Positions 7,106-9,874 of a DNA stretch of 9,874 nucleotides are shown piece by piece; the stretch's first letter is position 1; each line of letters begins with the position of its first letter. The notes under the pieces are model-generated. The model saw only the letters and a program-made list of their open reading frames with translations. It ran no database searches and was not told where the DNA came from. The translations under genes and the position numbers were made by a program. The DNA is taken from contig JAFZXR010000077.1 in the NCBI GenBank assembly GCA_017616675.1, forward strand, positions 1 to 9,874, read 5' to 3'. This DNA comes from Bacteroidales bacterium (GTDB lineage: Bacteria; Bacteroidota; Bacteroidia; Bacteroidales; F082).

Positions 7106-7681
7106 TTAGGAAATTCTTTCTAAAATCATTTTCACCATCCACTCTTCATTAATCAGCGTTACGGCAAAACATCTCTTTCCGGCATCTTTTACCGAAGAGC
7201 CTATAGAGTAGGCGATGGTGGAGTTAATGATGATGCTGGTTTGAACTGCGGTTTCGCTTTTAAGTACTGAGGCTAACATGGAAACGCCTTGCTCGGTAAA
7301 GGCATAAGAATTATATTTCGAATGCTTGCCTCGCAAACTTGAAGTCGCAATTTGCGACTTCAAGTTGTTCAAGGTCACAAATTGTGACCTTGAAAGCTCT
7401 TTGTCGTTCTTTAAGGTCGCAATTTGCGACCTTAAAGAATTGTAATATTGTTGCTCATCGTTAGTGAGCTGAAACATATAATGTGCAGGAAAGCGTTCGA
7501 TATTACGCCTAACCTGTTCGTTCAAACGTTTCGTTTTCACTTCATAAATATCCGCTAAGTCCCTGTCAATCATGACTTGAACGCCACGTATTATGAAGAT
7601 TTTATCTTCAATTTCTTGAAGTGTATCTAATTTATAGCTGTTTGTCGCCACAACGGCGCTTGAAATATTTAAAGATTTCAT
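7106..7681 (-). CDS. ORF6N-domain protein, short form with internal deletion and triplicated SQxxT peptide
   Basis: A 191-residue cytoplasmic protein with an N-terminal ORF6N (KilA-N-like, phage antirepressor-type) putative DNA-binding domain at about 27-75: 'IIRGVQVMIDRDLADIYEV', 'TKRLNEQVRRNIERFP' and 'FQLT'. The usual 'YAFTEQGVSMLASVLKSE' block follows at 126-143. Between them the peptide (R/K)SQ(I/F)(A/V)T occurs three times (84-89, 98-103, 108-113), each encoded by a DNA palindrome; as I recall, family members normally have one such segment. After 'SETAVQTS' the protein jumps to 'IAYSIGSSVKDAGKRCFAV' (157-174), which resembles the tail of longer ORF6N proteins that carry a coiled coil and a phospholipase-D-like domain. 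That middle part is absent here, so this is probably an internally deleted form. The frame is open and it has its own promoter with an exact -33/-7 spacing. Its function is unknown. A promoter or repeat-binding regulator is plausible but unproven. Confidence 0.82.
   Translation of the reverse strand: MKSLNISSAVVATNSYKLDTLQEIEDKIFIIRGVQVMIDRDLADIYEVKTKRLNEQVRRNIERFPAHYMFQLTNDEQQYYNSLRSQIATLKNDKELSRSQFVTLNNLKSQIATSSLRGKHSKYNSYAFTEQGVSMLASVLKSETAVQTSIIINSTIAYSIGSSVKDAGKRCFAVTLINEEWMVKMILERIS
7336..7366. repeat. Intragenic palindrome copy 2
   Basis: A perfect 31-bp odd palindrome with 15-nt arms centred on 7351. It has the shared core GTCGCAA-T-TTGCGAC and outer arms AACTTGAA / TTCAAGTT that are specific to this copy. 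Read on the minus strand it encodes residues LKSQIAT(SS) of the ORF6N protein (about 107-115). Confidence 0.9.
7368..7394. repeat. Intragenic palindrome copy 3 (variant core)
   Basis: A perfect 27-bp odd palindrome with 13-nt arms centred on 7381, separated from copy 2 by one base. The core is changed on both arms at once: GTCACAA / TTGTGAC instead of GTCGCAA / TTGCGAC. Symmetry is therefore kept while the peptide changes from SQIAT to SQFVT (residues 99-103). Confidence 0.9.
7407..7439. repeat. Intragenic palindrome copy 4
   Basis: A perfect 33-bp odd palindrome with 16-nt arms centred on 7423, core GGTCGCAA-T-TTGCGACC, outer arms TTCTTTAA / TTAAAGAA. On the minus strand it encodes SLRSQIATLKN (about 82-92). 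Its centre is 42 nt from that of copy 3, and copy 3 is 30 nt from copy 2. Both distances are multiples of three. No T-run follows on either strand, so it is unlikely to be a terminator. Confidence 0.9.
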
Positions 7682-7709
7682 AACAAATAGTTTTTAGAAT
7701 TCGACAATG

Positions 7710-7739
7710 CAAAGATACAAAAAAACTTTGAAGTCGCAA
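7710..7739 (-). promoter_or_regulatory. ORF6N gene promoter (-33 TTG and -7 TATCTTTG)
   Basis: On the minus strand TATCTTTG (7717-7710) matches the Bacteroidetes -7 box exactly. TTG (7739-7737) lies exactly 19 nt upstream, the canonical spacing for the -33 element. The TTG is part of the centre of palindrome copy 5, so any protein binding that palindrome would cover the promoter. Transcription should start near 7704, about 23 nt before the ATG at 7681. Confidence 0.6.
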
Positions 7740-7760
7740 TTTGCGACCTCAAAGTTTTTT
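7720..7760 (-). terminator. Terminator hairpin of the cvpA-elbB-osmC operon; palindrome copy 5
   Basis: A 41-bp inverted repeat with 20-nt arms centred on 7740. It has one imperfect pair (7732/7748), which becomes a G-U wobble in minus-strand RNA. The A-run at 7719-7725 and the T-run at 7754-7760 flank the shared GTCGCAA-T-TTGCGAC core. It begins 18 nt past the osmC stop and would produce a U-tract in the minus direction, so it fits a factor-independent terminator. It overlaps the -33 region of the ORF6N promoter. Confidence 0.75.
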
Positions 7761-7778
7761 AATAAAATCTTGACAAGA

Positions 7779-8183
7779 TTAAAACTTCATCTCCAGATTT
7801 ACTTTCACGTCGGGATGCAGTGATTTTCCAACAGGGCAGGTGTCGGCAGCTCGTTTTAGCATCGCCTTCTGTGCGTCGGTGTAATCGTGTTTCGGGAAGG
7901 TAATAACGATGTCGATTTGTCCAATACGGCGCGGGTCGGCAGCCATCGTCTTTGTGATTTCGTAGGTGGCACCGTCGATGTCGAACCCCTTCGTCTGTGC
8001 TGTGATTCCCATGATTGTCATCATGCAGCCAGCCAATGCGGCACAAGCCAAATCGGTTGGAGAAAAAGCCTCGCCCTTGCCGTGATTATCTGTCGGAGCA
8101 TCAGTCAAAATTGTGGTTCCCGACTGCAAATGCGTCATCTCATTGCGCAAATTGCCTTTGTAAGTTCCTTTTATTGTTGCCAT
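7779..8183 (-). CDS. OsmC/Ohr family peroxiredoxin-like protein
   Basis: A 134-residue OsmC-family protein. Members form dimers and reduce organic hydroperoxides with two cysteines, or have related thiol chemistry. Both cysteines are present: C53 in 'ALAGCMMTIM' on the central helix and C116 in 'ADTCPVGKSLHP'. The N-terminal 'SPTDLACAALAGC' is typical of the family, and the length is normal for the YhfA-like/OsmC subgroup. I cannot separate OsmC from Ohr or YhfA reliably, so no symbol is given. It is the last gene of the cvpA-elbB-osmC operon, 12 nt after elbB, and is followed by the hairpin at 7720-7760. Pairing with ElbB suggests a shared role in oxidative or carbonyl stress, which is inference from context. 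Confidence 0.9.
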   Translation of the reverse strand: MATIKGTYKGNLRNEMTHLQSGTTILTDAPTDNHGKGEAFSPTDLACAALAGCMMTIMGITAQTKGFDIDGATYEITKTMAADPRRIGQIDIVITFPKHDYTDAQKAMLKRAADTCPVGKSLHPDVKVNLEMKF

Positions 8184-8195
8184 AATTCAAATATT

Positions 8196-8843
8196 TTATT
8201 CATAAATCATTGCCTCAACCAAATTCCAAGCGCCTTGATAGATGTCCTTTAAAGTAGCATTCAGCATGTAGCATGGCGTTGAGAAGACCTTGTTTTCCTT
8301 ATCGATGGCGACTTCGCCAGTGGTGGTCTCGGTGTGCGTGCAGCCAATCATCGCAAGTTCCTTGGCTTGACGGCACTGGCCACTTCCCATGGTGACGTTG
8401 ACATTTCCAAGCACCTTGGCGACCATCAATGGCGCAATGCACATCGCCCCGATAGGCTTGCCTTGGGCGTGAATGACGCGAATAGCTTTTTCAACCTCTT
8501 TGTTGACCTTAAAATTGATACCGTCGTAGGCGTAAGAGAAGATATTTTTCGCCGCTCCACTGCCGCCAGGGAAAAACAAAGCATCATAATCGTCGGCACG
8601 GAATTTACTCATTGGCAAAATGTTGCCACGGACAATGCGGGCCGCTTCAACCAACATATTCCGGCGCTCGTTGGCATGCTTTCCAATGGCGTGATTGTAA
8701 ACCTCTGCCTGAAAAGCGTCAGGTGCAAATGCTTGATACTCAATATTATGCTGATCCAAAGCCAGCAATAAAGTAACAGTCTCGTTGATTTCCGAACCAT
8801 CAGCAGAGCCGCATCCGGCAAGCACTACAGCTACCTTTTTCAT
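8196..8843 (-). CDS. elbB: ElbB-type DJ-1/PfpI superfamily protein (isoprenoid biosynthesis glyoxalase)
   Basis: A 215-residue protein of the DJ-1/PfpI (class I glutamine amidotransferase-like) fold, close to E. coli ElbB, also called GlxIII-like or 'enhancing lycopene biosynthesis protein 2'. Diagnostic stretches are 'LAGCGSADGSEINE' (8-21), 'ERRNMLVEAARIVRG' (about 59-73), the oxyanion-type 'FFPGGSGAAKN' (about 90-100) and the nucleophile elbow 'IGAMCIAP' with C135. E. coli ElbB is reported to have weak glyoxalase activity; its physiological role is uncertain. The ATG overlaps the cvpA stop by 4 nt (ATGA), and osmC follows after 12 nt, so the three genes form one operon. Confidence 0.9.
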   Translation of the reverse strand: MKKVAVVLAGCGSADGSEINETVTLLLALDQHNIEYQAFAPDAFQAEVYNHAIGKHANERRNMLVEAARIVRGNILPMSKFRADDYDALFFPGGSGAAKNIFSYAYDGINFKVNKEVEKAIRVIHAQGKPIGAMCIAPLMVAKVLGNVNVTMGSGQCRQAKELAMIGCTHTETTTGEVAIDKENKVFSTPCYMLNATLKDIYQGAWNLVEAMIYE

Positions 8844-9376
8844 AAAACATCCTCCACTTTTTCTTCAACTTTTTTGTATTGTTCATTAATCTTCTCGATC
8901 CAGCCGTCCTTGTTTTCGTAAATCCAAGTCGCCACCTTCTCGGAACTCTTGTAAAGCTTGGAACTTTCACAGGTTTCTTTGTTCAAAATATCTTTTATTC
9001 CAAAGAAATCGAGAAGCAAAATTATAATTCCTACAAGTAAAAACCCTTTCGCGATGCCAAAGATCACGCCGCCGAGTTTATCGATAAAACCAAGACTTAC
9101 CGACTCGATTATTCCAGCGATAACATTTCCCAACCAATTGATAATCAAAGCTAAAGCAATAAAAACTACAATAAAAGAAATCACCGACATAAGGTCGTCA
9201 TTGACATTGATGAGCTTTCCGAGCCATTGTCCGACCATGTCGCAAAGCTTGATGGCTCCATAGATGCCGCCGATGAAGGCCGCCAGCGAAAATGCCTCGC
9301 GGATGATGCCGTTTTTCAATCCGCCTAAAGCGAAGATTATCAATATGATACCGATGATTATGTCTAAATAATTCAT
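8840..9376 (-). CDS. cvpA: CvpA family inner-membrane protein
   Basis: A 178-residue membrane protein of the colicin V production family. There are about four membrane helices (roughly 3-20, 27-46, 62-88, 104-126) with typical glycines in the first ('IIIGIILIIFALGGLKNG') and 'LGFIDKLGGVIFGIAKG' before the fourth. A charged, probably coiled C-terminal tail (about 130-178, rich in Lys/Glu) faces the cytoplasm in the likely topology. CvpA proteins are linked to envelope homeostasis, but the molecular activity is not settled. It is the first gene of the operon with elbB and osmC, with a 4-nt stop/start overlap at 8840-8843. Its promoter is shared back-to-back with glnS. Confidence 0.9.
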   Translation of the reverse strand: MNYLDIIIGIILIIFALGGLKNGIIREAFSLAAFIGGIYGAIKLCDMVGQWLGKLINVNDDLMSVISFIVVFIALALIINWLGNVIAGIIESVSLGFIDKLGGVIFGIAKGFLLVGIIILLLDFFGIKDILNKETCESSKLYKSSEKVATWIYENKDGWIEKINEQYKKVEEKVEDVL

Positions 9377-9448
9377 GATTTTTTGTTTTAAAAGTGTTTT
9401 TCAGGGTGTAAAATTACAAATTTTCGAAAAAATTGAACCGTTTTTTTA

Positions 9449-9466
9449 CAAAAATAATTATTTTTG
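9449..9466. promoter_or_regulatory. Symmetric divergent -7 boxes for cvpA and glnS
   Basis: A perfect 18-bp palindrome in which TATTTTTG on the plus strand (9459-9466, towards glnS) and TATTTTTG on the minus strand (9456-9449, towards cvpA) sit back-to-back 2 bp apart. Both match TAnnTTTG. Good -33 elements are not visible at 19 nt on either side. A TTG at 9433-9435 is 23 nt from the glnS box. Confidence 0.5.
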
Positions 9467-9484
9467 CAGTTTAAATATACCATT

Positions 9485-9874
9485 ATGAATCTCGAAGAAG
9501 CTGAAAAAGAAGAAAAGAAATCGCTGAATTTCATTGAAGCGAAAGTTGAGGAAGATTTACGAAACGGCAAGAACGGCAAGCGAATCCAGACGCGTTTCCC
9601 TCCGGAGCCTAACGGCTACCTCCACATCGGTCACGCCAAGGCTATTTGCCTGGATTTCGGCATCGCCAAGAACTACGGCGGCGTTTGCAACCTGCGTTTC
9701 GACGACACTAACCCTACAAAAGAGAACATGGAGTATGTGGATGCCATCAAGGAAGACATCCAATGGCTTGGCTATCAATGGGGTAACGAATATTATGCTT
9801 CCGATTATTTCCAGCAGCTTTGGGATTTTGCTATCGAACTGATTAAACGCGGCAAGGCATATATCGACGAGCAG
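9485..9874 (+). CDS. glnS: Glutaminyl-tRNA synthetase, N-terminal part (3' end outside window)
   Basis: This class I enzyme attaches glutamine to tRNA-Gln in the cytoplasm. The first 130 residues are visible and the frame is open to the window end. '[21 protein letters not shown]' contains the HIGH ATP-binding motif (47-50), and '[11 protein letters not shown]' is the conserved GlnRS/GluRS block that contacts the amino acid and the adenylate. The '[14 protein letters not shown]' form separates GlnRS from bacterial GluRS, which usually has 'PSPTG'. The chosen ATG at 9485 gives the usual short N-terminal tail ('[14 protein letters not shown]'). A glnS gene implies direct charging instead of the Gat amidotransferase route for Gln-tRNA. 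Transcription probably starts from the -7 box at 9459-9466. Confidence 0.95.
   Translation, partial: MNLEEAEKEEKKSLNFIEAKVEEDLRNGKNGKRIQTRFPPEPNGYLHIGHAKAICLDFGIAKNYGGVCNLRFDDTNPTKENMEYVDAIKEDIQWLGYQWGNEYYASDYFQQLWDFAIELIKRGKAYIDEQ

Noticed and set aside
7336..7439. Regular palindromic repeats resembling a short CRISPR array
   Set aside because: The units differ in length and arms, the gaps are 1 and 12 nt with no spacer-like sequences, and the whole stretch is coding. No cas genes are present.
7068..7760. A classical insertion sequence bounded by the outer palindromes
   Set aside because: No transposase motif is present, the outer copies are each symmetric (not mutual terminal inverted repeats), and I see no target-site duplication.
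7887..8252. 121-codon plus-strand frame opposite osmC and elbB
   Set aside because: It is the complement of well-supported genes, with His/Cys-rich low-likelihood composition and no family signature.

Overview
The window looks like a piece of a Bacteroidetes (probably Bacteroidales) chromosome. The evidence is the single-chain GlyRS, a Bacteroidetes-type degenerate ureohydrolase, an ORF6N protein, a secreted SUMF1/FGE-fold repeat protein, weak or A-rich ribosome-binding regions, and several exact matches to the Bacteroidetes -7 promoter box (TAnnTTTG). I could not identify a genus or species.

Layout. Positions 1-697 hold the 3' part of glycyl-tRNA synthetase (glyS), followed 2 nt later by an arginase/formimidoylglutamase-fold protein that has lost half of its metal ligands. 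This pair meets head-on, with no spacer, a minus-strand pair at 1876-3994: a flippase-like (LPG synthase transmembrane domain) membrane protein and a membrane-anchored family 2 glycosyltransferase, overlapping by 11 nt. ruvC (4018-4611, TTG start) diverges from the flippase gene across 23 bp. A 200-bp leader/intergenic region precedes a 745-residue secreted protein made of one SUMF1-type and two homologous FISUMP-like modules (4812-7049). Next comes a small minus-strand ORF6N-domain gene (7106-7681). Then follows the minus-strand operon cvpA-elbB-osmC (9376 down to 7779), and divergently the 5' part of glnS (9485 onward).

The most unusual structure is around the ORF6N gene. Five copies of a palindrome with core GTCGCAA-n-TTGCGAC occur within about 700 bp and nowhere else that I could find. 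One lies beyond each end of the gene and three lie inside the coding sequence. The outer two look like terminators of the neighbouring transcripts, and one also supplies the apparent -33 box of the ORF6N promoter. The inner three are in phase and encode a repeated peptide (R/K)SQ(I/F)(A/V)T. The arms differ between copies yet stay complementary within each copy, so the palindrome itself appears to be maintained. The protein also looks like an internally deleted form of a longer family. A self-regulating or palindrome-dispersing ORF6N unit is a hypothesis, not a demonstrated system.

The remaining genes are mostly housekeeping: two aminoacyl-tRNA synthetases, Holliday junction resolution, envelope lipid/glycan handling, and a small stress-related operon.
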